Origin: Microcella pacifica
GTDB lineage: Bacteria; Actinomycetota; Actinomycetes; Actinomycetales; Microbacteriaceae
Assembly: GCF_009371975.2 (NCBI RefSeq)
Contig: NZ_VIKT02000008.1
Span: forward strand, 355-64,354
Reading direction: 5' to 3'
Length of the DNA stretch: 64,000 bases
Part shown: one piece after another, positions 8,170 to 16,691 of the stretch
Numbering within the stretch: the stretch's first letter is position 1
How the letters are laid out: every line of letters begins with the position of its first letter
The notes under the pieces: model-generated
Seen by the model: the letters and a program-made list of their open reading frames with translations, nothing else
What the model was told of the DNA's origin: nothing
Database searches by the model: none
Position numbers and translations under genes: made by a program

Positions 8170-9784
8170 TCACCACGATACCGAGGCTCCCGAGCCGCGG
8201 TCGACGACGATCGCGCAGCCAAGGCTCGACGCGGTCGGTTGGCTGCGGTTCTTCTGGCGTCAGCTCACGAGCATGCGCACGGCACTCTTGCTGCTGTTGC
8301 TCCTCGCCGTGGCCGCGATTCCCGGCTCGCTCGTACCGCAGCGCTCGGCCGACCCCAACGGCGTCGTGCAATACGAGCGAAACAACCCCGAGTTGTTCGC
8401 TGTCTTGGACACCCTGCAGGTTTTCGACACCTACAGCTCGGTCTGGTTCTCGTCCATCTACTTGCTCCTGTTCGTCTCGCTCATCGGTTGCGTGATCCCG
8501 CGCACCCAGCACCACTGGCGGGCGCTGCGGGCCGCGCCGCCCGCGACCCCTGCGCGCTTGAACCGGCTTGTCGGGTACACCGAGCGGCACGCGGCCGGCG
8601 AGGTCGCGGCGGCTCTTGAGGCCGGCGAACGGGTGCTGCGACGACAGGGTTTCCGTGTCGCGCGGTATGGCGACTCGATCAGCGCCGAGCGGGGATACCT
8701 GCGCGAGACCGGCAATCTCGTCTTCCACTTCGCACTCCTGGGGGTTCTGTTGACCGTCGGAGTCGCTGGGGGTTTCGGCTACAACGGTCAGCGGGTCATT
8801 GTTCAAGGCCAGAGCTTCACGAACCAACTCACGAGCTTCGACTCATTCAGCCCCGGTCGCTTTTTTGACGAGACAAGGCTCGATCCCTTCTCGATTCGGC
8901 TTGATGACTTCGTGCCCGTCTATGACCTCGATACCACGACAGGTTTCCCAATCGCTCTCGACTTCACCGCATCAGTGACGGTGGTCGAGAACGGAGTCGA
9001 ACGCACCGAGGACATCAAGGTGAACGAGCCGATCGATATCGCCGGGACGACCACCTACCTGCTGGGCAACGGGTTCGCGCCATGGATCACGGTCTACGAC
9101 TCCGAGGGAACCGCGATCTTCAGTCAACCCGTGCCGTTCTTGCCACAGGATTCGAATCTCACGAGTCTCGGTGTCGTGAAAGTGCCTGATGGGCTTGACG
9201 AACAACTCGGCATGATCGGGTTCTTCTACCCTTCCGCCGTCCCCCTTGAATCGGGCGCCCTGACCTCGGTATTTCCCCAACCCGATCAGCCGGTGCTCAC
9301 GCTCAATGCCTTCGTCGGCGACCTCAAGTTGAACGAGGGGGTGCCGCGCAGTGTCTACTCGCTCAAGACGGACGAACTGACGCAAATCACGGGCGGCGAC
9401 ACGGGGGTCGAGTCACTTGTTCTCGGTTTGGGCGACGCAGTCGAGTTGCCCGACGGACTTGGCTCGGTTGAGTTCACGAGCCTCCCCCGGTTCGTGAGTC
9501 TCGAAGTGCATCACGATCCGACGCAAGTCGGTGTACTGATCTCCGTCGTGCTTGCCTTCCTCGGCCTGCTCACCAGCCTCTTCGTGCCGCGCCGTCGCTT
9601 GTGGATTGCGGCCGAAACCACAGGCGACGGCGTAAGGCTGCAGTACGCCGGCCTCGCACGAGGCGACGACCCACGGCTCGAGCGCGCAGTCGCCGAGCTG
9701 GCCGACTCGCACGAGGCCACGCTTCGTGACGCGAGCAGCGAACGAACAGTCGCGTCGACCCAACTCTCAGCTTCCCGATCGTAG
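8147..9784 (+). CDS. resB: Cytochrome c biogenesis protein ResB
   Basis: A 545-residue system II heme-lyase subunit. Three N-terminal helices are seen (about 50-70, 105-125, 195-215), then a large extracytoplasmic domain, then a last helix near residue 465-485 (VGVLISVVLAFLGLLTSLFV) and a cytoplasmic tail. Family segments include SMRTALLLLLLLAVAAIPGS near the start and ERGYLRETGNLVFHFALLGV. GTG 8147 lies within the end of ccdA. ResB works with CcsB/CcsA to move heme outward and attach it to CXXCH motifs. No cytochrome c gene lies in the window. Confidence 0.93.
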   Translation: MEPLRPSDHHDTEAPEPRSTTIAQPRLDAVGWLRFFWRQLTSMRTALLLLLLLAVAAIPGSLVPQRSADPNGVVQYERNNPELFAVLDTLQVFDTYSSVWFSSIYLLLFVSLIGCVIPRTQHHWRALRAAPPATPARLNRLVGYTERHAAGEVAAALEAGERVLRRQGFRVARYGDSISAERGYLRETGNLVFHFALLGVLLTVGVAGGFGYNGQRVIVQGQSFTNQLTSFDSFSPGRFFDETRLDPFSIRLDDFVPVYDLDTTTGFPIALDFTASVTVVENGVERTEDIKVNEPIDIAGTTTYLLGNGFAPWITVYDSEGTAIFSQPVPFLPQDSNLTSLGVVKVPDGLDEQLGMIGFFYPSAVPLESGALTSVFPQPDQPVLTLNAFVGDLKLNEGVPRSVYSLKTDELTQITGGDTGVESLVLGLGDAVELPDGLGSVEFTSLPRFVSLEVHHDPTQVGVLISVVLAFLGLLTSLFVPRRRLWIAAETTGDGVRLQYAGLARGDDPRLERAVAELADSHEATLRDASSERTVASTQLSASRS

Positions 9785-9796
9785 AATAAGGGTCTT

Positions 9797-10759
9797 ATGG
9801 AGAACATGGTTGCCCTCTCGTTGGTCGCCGTCTACTCGGCCATGGGCGTGTACACCATCTCGTTCATCCTCTTCACGTTTGATCTGGCGAAGCGCAGTGC
9901 GGCCGAGCCCACCTCGGCCGCTGTCGTCGAGGTCACATCGGCTCGGCAGGCGGGTGGCATTTCGACCGCGGTTCGGGCGACGACGACGGCGGATTCCCCG
10001 CCGACAGGCGCCACCCGGTACCAGCGCGCCGCGTTCGCCCTCGCGCTTCTTGGCTGGGTGCTCCACGTTGGGGCCACCGTCTTGCGGGGCGTCGCTGCGG
10101 GGCGTGTTCCGTGGGTCAACATGTTCGAGTTCGGCTTGACCGCGACTGCGATCGGTATGGGAGTCTTCCTCGTCGCACAGGTCTGGAAAGACCTCCGTTT
10201 CCTGGGCGCCTACATCACCGGCATGACGGTGTTGGCGCTCGGGATCGTGACAGTGAATTTTTATGTTGATGTGATCCCGCTTCCCCCGGCTCTGCAGTCT
10301 GTGTGGCTCGTGATTCACGTGTTCGTCGCGTCGCTTGCGACCGGATTCTTCGCGATCGGCGCGGGGCTCTCAATCATGCAGCTGTTGAGCGCTCGCCGCG
10401 CCGCGCACAAGGCCGAAGGCCTGCGCTTTCTCGACACGCTGCCCGGGGCGACGACCCTCGAATCGCTCGCCTATCGCGTCAACGTCGTCGGATTCGTGTT
10501 CTGGACCTTCACCCTCATCGCGGGAGCGATCTGGGCCGAGCGCGCCTGGGGTCGCTACTGGGGTTGGGACACCAAAGAGGTGTGGACTTTCATCATCTGG
10601 ACGCTCTTCGCCGCCTACATTCACGCTCGCGCCACACGCGGCTGGCGCGGCGAGCGCTCGGCGTGGCTGGCGATCGTCGGCTTCTCCGCCGTGATCTTCA
10701 ACTATACGATCGTCAACCTCTTCTTTACGGGGCTCCACTCCTATTCGGGCTTATTATAG
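9797..10759 (+). CDS. ccsB: Cytochrome c biogenesis protein CcsB (CcsA/ResC family)
   Basis: A 320-residue heme-handling membrane protein with about eight helices. The tryptophan-rich heme loop is clear: WGRYWGWDTKEVW, near residue 255. Histidines likely to ligate heme are in LLGWVLHVGATV, VWLVIHVFVA and YIHARATRGWRG. It starts 12 bp after resB at ATG 9797 and closes the four-gene set TlpA-like, ccdA, resB, ccsB. Only vestigial sequence follows. The set is a complete system II maturation module placed in an IS-rich region. Confidence 0.93.
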   Translation: MENMVALSLVAVYSAMGVYTISFILFTFDLAKRSAAEPTSAAVVEVTSARQAGGISTAVRATTTADSPPTGATRYQRAAFALALLGWVLHVGATVLRGVAAGRVPWVNMFEFGLTATAIGMGVFLVAQVWKDLRFLGAYITGMTVLALGIVTVNFYVDVIPLPPALQSVWLVIHVFVASLATGFFAIGAGLSIMQLLSARRAAHKAEGLRFLDTLPGATTLESLAYRVNVVGFVFWTFTLIAGAIWAERAWGRYWGWDTKEVWTFIIWTLFAAYIHARATRGWRGERSAWLAIVGFSAVIFNYTIVNLFFTGLHSYSGLL

Positions 10760-11405
10760 GCATCGAAGCTAACGTGCACTGCCGTGGCTGGATGTCTCGA
10801 TTCCGGCGGGCACTGTTGGGGCTGTAGCGAGACGCTCTCACCGCCTCGCACCGTTGTGCGACCGTGACGCCATCTTGCCGGGAGTCGTCGTCGACCATGG
10901 CGATGCGCTGGCCCTACATTGAGGAGCGGTTCGTGGCGAAAATTGACCACGACGCGGCCAGGAAGACTCGAAGTGACGTCGCTCGAAAAGCGTGCATCCA
11001 AGCCCGAAACAACAGGCGGTTCACCCAGGCGAAAGCGACTCGCGATAGAAGGGACGAAGCCGCCGAGAAGCACGAGGAGGATGCCGCCATGCCGAAGATC
11101 AGTTCCCCCACGGCATCGATCGCGGTCGACGGCAATTAGGCCCCGCGATCACGGCGGCTCTGCCGAAGCACCTCAAGGCAATGGCCGACGGCGGAGTCGG
11201 CCCACAAACAGTCAAGGCGACGCGGACGCGACTCAAAGCCGACACCTTCTCAGCGCGACTCGCTGCTATCCACGGCAGCGATCTCAAGTTCTCGGTGCGC
11301 CGCCGCCATATTTCTTCGCAGCTTCGGGCTCCATCCCGGGAAGCAAAAGGCGGGCTATGCGGCAGAAAGGTGACCTGCCCCACGTTTCTGGTTCCAGTCT
11401 GTCAC
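10760..11405. other. 646-bp stretch without a convincing gene
   Basis: Both strands were read. Several short frames exist. One, about 10864-11139 plus, is charged and helical, including AARKTRSDVARKACIQARNN; others cross it on both strands. None has a good ribosome site or a recognisable motif, and they overlap each other. The base composition is slightly less GC-rich than the core. I read it as degenerate island DNA between ccsB and lnt. Confidence 0.5.
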
Positions 11406-13010
11406 CTAAACCTTCAGCAGTCCCTCCGGTCGTGCGATTTGTCTCCTCGAGCTCGAGGCATTCGGGCGTGGGATTCGGTGCAGGATGCCGAACACCATCA
11501 GTCCGCCAATCGCAAGGAGGGTGATTCCGGTAGTGATCGCAGGTCCGAGGATGCTGGCGGGGGTCAGTCCGGTGCGCAAGGGGACGGTGGTCACGCCAGC
11601 GGCGGCAATGTCGACTCCGGCGGAGGCGATAGTGGTACCGTCGGGGGCAATGACCTGGCTGGTGCCAACGGTAGAGACGTTGACGACGGAGCGGCCGGTC
11701 TCGATCGCGCGCATGCGGGCGAACGCGAGCTGTTGCAAGTTCTCGTCGGTGCCGCGGAAGTCAGCATTGTTCGTTTGGAACACATACACCTGCGCACCCT
11801 GGCGGGCGCCGTCCCAGATCACGGCGTCGTAGATCACGTCGAAGCAAATCGCCAATCCCACCCCGATTCCGTTCACGGTGACCGCGGGCGGGTTCGTGCC
11901 GGGGGTGTATTCGCGTTGAATGAGACCGATCAGGTCGGGGGCGAGAAGTTCGTAAAACCAGCGGTCGGGTACATACTCTCCAAACGGGACCGGGTTCACC
12001 TTGTCGTGCAGCTGCCGGTCCACATCGCCTTGGGTCCACAAAATCGATGTGTTGAACACGTTGCCCCCGCGGGTGGTGGCGGCATTCACCAAGACAGGGG
12101 CGCCCGCCCTAGCGGTCAGCTCGTCGAGCGCCGCCGCGGTGCGGCGGTCCTGGAGCGGGTCACTGTCGACGCTGCCTTCCGGCCACACCAGCAGGTCCAT
12201 AGGTTGCCCGAGGACGGGTACGGTCGCGGCGGTCTGCGCGGTGAGCACGTCACCAGGTGAGCGGTCGTCAAAGTAGCCGGTGGGACCGTTCCCCTGCACC
12301 CACCCAACCCGGAACGACCCGGCGTCGCTGGTGGGGAACGCCGGGACCAGCAGCAGACCCATCCCGATCACGGCGGCGGGTAGCGCGCTGGCCGGGTGGT
12401 GGATGCCGCCTGCGCGGCCCCACTGCAGCAGGGCGGCGCACCCGACCGCTATGAGAAACGACAGCCCCGTAACGCCGGTCCAGGACGCTACCTCCGGGAA
12501 GGGTCCGTCGACCTGGGTCATCCCTAGGCGGGCCCACGGGAACCCGGTATACGGCCATGCACCCATCACCACTTCCCTGGCCGTCCACAACCCGCCGATC
12601 AGCGCGGGAACTGCGACCAGCTGCACAGTGCCCCTTGCCCGGTAGCGGGCGCTCCACTGGTAGGCGAGCGCGATCGGGATCGCGCCCAATCCAAAGAGAA
12701 CGGCTTCTAGTCCGGCGAGAGCGACCCAGGGGACCGGACCGAGGTAGACGCCGACCCACTCCAAGTGGGTAGCGTAAAACGCGACGCCGTATACGGTACC
12801 GACCAGCATCGCGCCACCGGCGCTGCGGCCTATCAGTGTCATCAGGGCGAGGGTGACGCTGACGAAAGTGAGCGGCCACCACCCAACCGCGGGGGTCGCC
12901 AGATCCAACGCGAATCCCGCGACAGCCGAGACCAGTAGGGCGGCCCACCATGGCAGCAGGGGGCGGGCAAGGGCCGGCACTGTTGGGGGGTGGGCGGTGT
13001 CAGTTGGCAA
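11406..13010 (-). CDS. lnt: Apolipoprotein N-acyltransferase
   Basis: Lnt adds the third acyl chain to the N-terminal cysteine of lipoproteins. The 534-residue protein has six or so N-terminal membrane helices (about 20-205), an extracytoplasmic nitrilase domain (about 225-490) and a final helix (about 495-515). The catalytic triad is visible: Glu in LLVWPEGSVD, Lys in LHDKVNPVPFGEYVP, and Cys in GLAICFDVIYD. The start is TTG 13010, overlapping the DsbA-like fragment's end by 11 bases; GTG 12980 is an alternative. With lgt at 1.3-2.2 kb it gives the island both ends of lipoprotein acylation. Confidence 0.9.
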   Translation of the reverse strand: MPTDTAHPPTVPALARPLLPWWAALLVSAVAGFALDLATPAVGWWPLTFVSVTLALMTLIGRSAGGAMLVGTVYGVAFYATHLEWVGVYLGPVPWVALAGLEAVLFGLGAIPIALAYQWSARYRARGTVQLVAVPALIGGLWTAREVVMGAWPYTGFPWARLGMTQVDGPFPEVASWTGVTGLSFLIAVGCAALLQWGRAGGIHHPASALPAAVIGMGLLLVPAFPTSDAGSFRVGWVQGNGPTGYFDDRSPGDVLTAQTAATVPVLGQPMDLLVWPEGSVDSDPLQDRRTAAALDELTARAGAPVLVNAATTRGGNVFNTSILWTQGDVDRQLHDKVNPVPFGEYVPDRWFYELLAPDLIGLIQREYTPGTNPPAVTVNGIGVGLAICFDVIYDAVIWDGARQGAQVYVFQTNNADFRGTDENLQQLAFARMRAIETGRSVVNVSTVGTSQVIAPDGTTIASAGVDIAAAGVTTVPLRTGLTPASILGPAITTGITLLAIGGLMVFGILHRIPRPNASSSRRQIARPEGLLKV

Positions 13011-13296
13011 TGGCGCGTCCGAAAGGATCGGTGAGGTCGGTGAGGGAGTTCAGATCGAGCTGTTCGCCGTCCTCGAAGAACGTCGAGGTGCCCCGTTCTT
13101 CCATCGCCTTTCCCTCGGCGAAGTCTTGCCCGATCCGAGTCGTCGTGGCAGTGTCGGCGACGGCCTGGTCGACAGCGGCCTTGTCCTGGCCGAGCTCCCC
13201 GGGGAAGGTACCGAACAAGTCCAATATAGACACCTGCTGATCGCCCCACTCCGCCGGCGTCTTTAGCATCATGTTTACATTCTTACAGCACGAACC
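13000..13296 (-). pseudogene. DsbA-like thioredoxin-fold protein, C-terminal remnant
   Basis: About 97 residues of the end of a DsbA-type (thioredoxin_4) protein. LKTPAEWGDQQ is the typical post-helical segment, and EERGTSTFFEDGEQL is the variant of the usual GTPTFFVNG motif holding the cis-proline strand (here Ser replaces Pro). The N-terminal half with the CXXC motif is absent because the frame runs into the left end of an IS3-family element at 13297. The stop overlaps the start of lnt, so the gene was once coupled to it. ATG 13272 could still start a 90-residue fragment. Confidence 0.65.
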
Positions 13297-13353
13297 TGAA
13301 CCGTCCCCGGTTTGATGCCGTTTCCTTTCGAGTCTGGAAGGAAAATGTTCATC

Positions 13354-13665
13354 ATGCCCAAGAAGATCCCGGAGGAGACCAGGCAGCGCGCAGTGCGGCT
13401 GGTGCTTGACCATCTCGAGGAGTATCCGAACCTCACCACCGCTTGTCAGACGGTCGCTGCCCGGCTCGGTTTCGGTACCGAGTCGCTGCGCCGATGGGTG
13501 CGGCAAGCGCAAGTCGACGCCGGTGCACGTGACGGCCTGACGACGAACGATCTTGAACGCATCAGAAAGCTGGAGAGGGAGAATCGTGAGCTGCGTGAAG
13601 CGAACGCGATCCTGCGCGATGCAGCGGTTTTCTTCGCCGGGGAACTCGACCCCCGACGCCGCTGA
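13354..13665 (+). CDS. IS3-family transposase OrfA (second element)
   Basis: A 103-residue helix-turn-helix and coiled-coil subunit. It begins MPKKIPEETRQRAVRLVLDH; the recognition helix region is ARLGFGTESLRRWVRQ, and a zipper-like stretch ERIRKLERENRELREANAIL is followed by AAVFFAGELD. ATG 13354 is chosen over upstream in-frame starts because the family begins with a short basic lead; GGAAGG lies 12 bases before it. Its end overlaps the OrfB frame, as in other IS3 elements. Confidence 0.87.
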   Translation: MPKKIPEETRQRAVRLVLDHLEEYPNLTTACQTVAARLGFGTESLRRWVRQAQVDAGARDGLTTNDLERIRKLERENRELREANAILRDAAVFFAGELDPRRR

Positions 13666-14627
13666 TCCTCGGCTTCATCGAGGAGCAGCGTTCTTTCGGC
13701 CGCTCGGTCGGGTCGATCTGCACGGTCCTGCGGCAGCAGGGCGTGCCGGTCGCCGAGCGCACTTATCGGGCCTGGAAACATGCCCAGCCCAGCCATCGAG
13801 ATATCGACGATGCGCATCTGATCGAGGCGATCCGTGCTGCCCGCGTCAACGACGAGGGTGAGGCGACGCCGGAGTCGATGTATGGGCGGCGGAAGATGAC
13901 CGCGCTGCTGCGTCGGCAAGGGCTGACCGTCTCTAGCAGGCGCGTCGATCGGCTGATGCGCGAGTTGGGCATCAAGGGGTTGGTGCGAGGCAGAGGCGTG
14001 CGCACGACGGTGCCGGATTCCGCGTCGACTCGCGCTCCGGACCTGCTGGATCGCGACTTCACCGCAGCTGCCCCGAACCAACGCTGGGTTGCCGATTTCA
14101 CCTACGTGCGCACCTGGGCAGGGTTTGTCTATGTCGCGTTCGTCATCGACTGCTTCTCCCGCGCGATCGTCGGCTGGCACGCGGCAACGACGAAGACCAC
14201 GCCTTTGGTGACCACCGCATTGAGGATGGCCCTTTGGCGACGCGACCGAGCCGGGCATCGTGTTGGCGACGGGCTCGTGCATCACAGCGACGCCGGAGCT
14301 CAATTCACCAGCGTGTCCTTCGCCGAAACCTTAGGGCTGGAAGGCATCGCCGCATCGATCGGCTCCGTCGGCGACGCACTCGATAACGCGCTTGCTGAGT
14401 CCACGATCGGACTGTTCAAGAACGAAGCCATCCGTGACGGCTCACCGTTCAGAACTGGCCCGCTGCGAACGATTGATGATGTCGAGTGGGCGACCGCGGC
14501 ATGGGTCGAGTGGTTCAACGCGAGGCGCTTGCACTCGACCCTGGGCAACGTGCCCCCGGAAGAGTTCGAGGCCGACTACTACGCTGACCTCGAAACGTCA
14601 CACCACCCGGTGCTGACACCCGCATAG
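13662..14627 (+). CDS. IS3-family transposase OrfB (second element)
   Basis: The rve-type catalytic subunit, about 320 residues if read from the overlap with orfA. It contains MYGRRKMTALLRRQGLTVS and the DDE residues in WVADFTYVRTW, VHHSDAGAQF and NALAESTIGLFKNE, and it ends with FNARRLHSTLGNVPPEEFE and YYADLE. No ATG stands at the start of the frame; it probably arises by -1 frameshifting from orfA, with GTG 13743 as the first internal start. The catalytic residues are intact. Confidence 0.88.
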   Translation: MILGFIEEQRSFGRSVGSICTVLRQQGVPVAERTYRAWKHAQPSHRDIDDAHLIEAIRAARVNDEGEATPESMYGRRKMTALLRRQGLTVSSRRVDRLMRELGIKGLVRGRGVRTTVPDSASTRAPDLLDRDFTAAAPNQRWVADFTYVRTWAGFVYVAFVIDCFSRAIVGWHAATTKTTPLVTTALRMALWRRDRAGHRVGDGLVHHSDAGAQFTSVSFAETLGLEGIAASIGSVGDALDNALAESTIGLFKNEAIRDGSPFRTGPLRTIDDVEWATAAWVEWFNARRLHSTLGNVPPEEFEADYYADLETSHHPVLTPA

Positions 14628-14654
14628 GAGCGGCAGAGAACCGGGGACGGTTCA

Positions 14655-15046
14655 AGCTGCAGGCCCAGCTCGATGAGTTCGTCAGCTACTACAACCAGCG
14701 CCGCCCTCACCGATCGCTCCCGCACCACTCAACCCCAGCAGCCCGCTACCGGGCACTGCCGAAGGCAACACCGCGAGGAGCGCAGCACCGGGCAGCTGAC
14801 TCGCACGACCGCATCCGTCATGACCGTGTCGACAAGAACGGCACCGTTTGCCTGCGCGTGCACAGCGGCATGCGACACATCGGCCTGGGCCGACCTTACG
14901 TCGGAACCCGCGTGCTGATCCTCGCCCAAGACCTCAACGTCACCGTCATCAACGCCACCACAGGAGAAGTCATCCGCGAACTCGTCATCGACCTCGAGAA
15001 GAACTATCAGCCCCTAGAAAAGGCAAACGGCCGAACCCAAAAATAG
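14655..15046 (+). pseudogene. IS481-family transposase, C-terminal remnant
   Basis: The frame opens at the right end of the IS3 element with KLQAQLDEFVSYYNQRRPHR, the usual end of an IS481 integrase core. It continues through the C-terminal beta domain (RVDKNGTVCLRVHSGMRHIG, TRVLILAQDLNVTVIN) to a natural stop. The N-terminal two thirds, with the helix-turn-helix and first catalytic residues, is gone. After the stop, an IR-like terminus with the mini-hairpin GATGTC/GACATC ends at 15079, next to the tRNA gene. Confidence 0.82.
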
Positions 15047-15079
15047 GTTCGGCCGTTGCAGATGTCGTGAGACATCACA

Positions 15080-15156
15080 TGGTTGCGGGGGCAGGATTTG
15101 AACCTACGACCTCTGGGTTATGAGCCCAGCGAGCTACCGAACTGCTCCACCCCGCG
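15080..15156 (-). tRNA. Initiator tRNA-fMet (CAT)
   Basis: A 77-base cloverleaf can be drawn with acceptor arm CGCGGGG/CCCCGCA, anticodon arm CTGGG-CTCATAA-CCCAG and T-loop TTCAAAT, and the CCA is encoded. The anticodon is CAT. Two marks of the initiator type are visible: a C1-A72 mismatch at the end of the acceptor stem, and three consecutive G-C pairs below the anticodon loop. Its 3' CCA end abuts the last base of the IS481-type remnant. Confidence 0.95.
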
Positions 15157-15238
15157 GCGAAGCCCCCAGTCTAGCAGTCGCCCTCGGCACCGTCGAATCG
15201 AGCCCGGCACCGGGGCACGCGCTCCCCGTCGGCGCGGC

Positions 15239-16567
15239 TCACGCCGGTGTCGCGAGAAGTTCGCGGCGCAGATCGACAGGCGAGGTCGGGGCATCCTGCG
15301 GCACCCCGGGGTGCGCGACCCGGCCGCCGTCGCTGAAGATCGCACCCCAGATGGTGCTCTGCGCCGCCGTCGCGAGCTTGCGCAGTACCGAGAGGTCGGA
15401 CGGGGTCGTGATGTTGCGGGGTCGGGAGTCAATGACGCACAGCGCCCCGAAGTACCGACCCTGAGGATCCTGCAGCGGCATGCCCGCGTAGTAGCGGATG
15501 CCGTCGACGTCGGTGACGAGCGGGTTGGTGGCGAAGCGCGGGTCGTGCGGAGCATCCGGAACTATGAGCGTCTCCTCGTTGCGCACCGCGATCGCGCAGA
15601 AGGACTGCTCGAGCGGCACGCCCTCGAGGTCGATGCCGTAGCGCGCCACGTGCCACTGCCGATCGGGGCCGAGCACCGTCAGCAGAGCGGTCGGGGCGTT
15701 CATCGCCGCCGCCGTCATCGTGACGATCTTGTCGAGCGAGGCCTGCGCGCCCTGCAGCAGCTTCACGAGCTCGGGAGCGTCGGCGATACCCGACGTCATG
15801 CGGTCCACCGCACGGGTGCGGCGGCGGCCCTCCACCGAGTCGTGCTCGGAGAACGCGAGATCGAGCGCGGGTGCCAGCTCGTGCGCGATGACCGCAGCCC
15901 AGGCGGCGTAGTGGGCCGGTGTGTGCCGGCCGGAGGCGCCCTCCGGGCTCGGCACCGCCGGCAGCGGCAGAGTGCGAGCGGTGGGCAACGGGTCGGCCAA
16001 CCGGTCGGTGATCTCGTTGAGACGGCGCACGAGCAGATCGGCGAACCATCCACCGCGCCCCACGAAGGTCGGGATGGACGTGATCGAGGTCGTCCCGACC
16101 AGGAGCAGAAGATTGCCCTGAGCGACCCGATTGCGCCAGATCTCGAGCGCAAGGCGGATGTTGCGCCGCCACACTCGAGGAGATGTGCCCGCGAGCGCGT
16201 CGTTGATGCCGACCGTCGTCACGACCGCGTCGTAGTCGCTCAGCCGCGCACCCCCGATGATCGGCGCGAGATTCGCCGACGTCATCTCCGGGTTCGCGAT
16301 CACGTCGACGATCACGCCGCGCCCCGTCATCGTCCTCAGCGCGCGGGCGAGAGAGCCGGCGAGAGCGAGATCGTGGGAGGCGACGCCCCAGCCGACGGCG
16401 GGGCCCGAGCCGATGATGAGCACGCGGTCGGCTGAGGGACCGTCAGCGACGGCGTGCGGCGTGCCCGCGGGGCGCGGCATCCACGAGAGGTCCTGCTGAC
16501 GCCACGACGCCCACAGTCGCATGAACGGCCTGGCGATGAACACTGCTGCGGCGAGTAGTGCCGACAC
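15239..16567 (-). CDS. SGNH-hydrolase-like and GAF-domain fusion protein
   Basis: A 442-residue two-domain protein. The first 25 residues are weakly hydrophobic. Residues about 45-255 resemble an SGNH hydrolase: VVTTVGINDAL is block III with its GxND motif, and a late HTPAHYAAWA segment stands where the catalytic His is expected. The nucleophile block reads IIGSGPAVGWGV, so the usual GDS serine is not in register. Residues about 265-420 are a GAF domain (DKIVTMTAAAMNAPTALLTV, SFCAIAVRNEETLIVPDA, YYAGMPLQDPQGRYFGALCV). The combination suggests ligand sensing tied to an altered hydrolase. Substrate unknown. Confidence 0.75.
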   Translation of the reverse strand: MSALLAAAVFIARPFMRLWASWRQQDLSWMPRPAGTPHAVADGPSADRVLIIGSGPAVGWGVASHDLALAGSLARALRTMTGRGVIVDVIANPEMTSANLAPIIGGARLSDYDAVVTTVGINDALAGTSPRVWRRNIRLALEIWRNRVAQGNLLLLVGTTSITSIPTFVGRGGWFADLLVRRLNEITDRLADPLPTARTLPLPAVPSPEGASGRHTPAHYAAWAAVIAHELAPALDLAFSEHDSVEGRRRTRAVDRMTSGIADAPELVKLLQGAQASLDKIVTMTAAAMNAPTALLTVLGPDRQWHVARYGIDLEGVPLEQSFCAIAVRNEETLIVPDAPHDPRFATNPLVTDVDGIRYYAGMPLQDPQGRYFGALCVIDSRPRNITTPSDLSVLRKLATAAQSTIWGAIFSDGGRVAHPGVPQDAPTSPVDLRRELLATPA

Positions 16568-16631
16568 GATGGGCTTCCCTCCAAGCCCCCCTTCGCTCAG
16601 CGAGCCTAGGAGTGCCCGCGAGCGCCCGCCA

Positions 16632-16662
16632 TCCCCCGAGCGCGGGAGCCCTGCTCGGGGGA
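16632..16662 (-). terminator. Strong hairpin after UPF0182 gene
   Basis: The arms TCCCCCGAGC and GCTCGGGGGA are perfectly complementary over 10 bp with an 11-base loop. It lies 30 bases past the stop of the UPF0182 gene, before the SGNH-GAF start. There is no T-run, as is usual for high-GC actinobacterial terminators. Confidence 0.55.
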
Positions 16663-16691
16663 CAGACGGTATCGTCTACTGCTCGCTGCGG

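Larger units (their letters stand above)
13297..14654 (+). mobile_element. IS3-family insertion sequence (second, different element)
   Basis: A 1,358-bp element with inverted repeats whose outer 16 bp match exactly: TGAACCGTCCCCGGTT at 13297, and its reverse complement ending at 14654. It carries orfA and orfB. The ends and proteins differ from the element at 4531-5838, so this is a separate IS. The flanking bases (ACC on the left, AGC on the right) are not a clean duplication, and the two flanks belong to unrelated genes, so the surroundings have been rearranged. Confidence 0.85.

Noticed and set aside
10864-11139. Charged plus-strand ORF between ccsB and lnt
   Set aside because: No ribosome site, no recognisable domain, overlapping frames on both strands; kept only as part of the non-coding entry.
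4531-14654. Composite transposon bounded by the two IS3 elements and carrying the cytochrome c genes
   Set aside because: The two elements differ in ends and proteins, so they cannot form one composite transposon, though each may have shaped the island.
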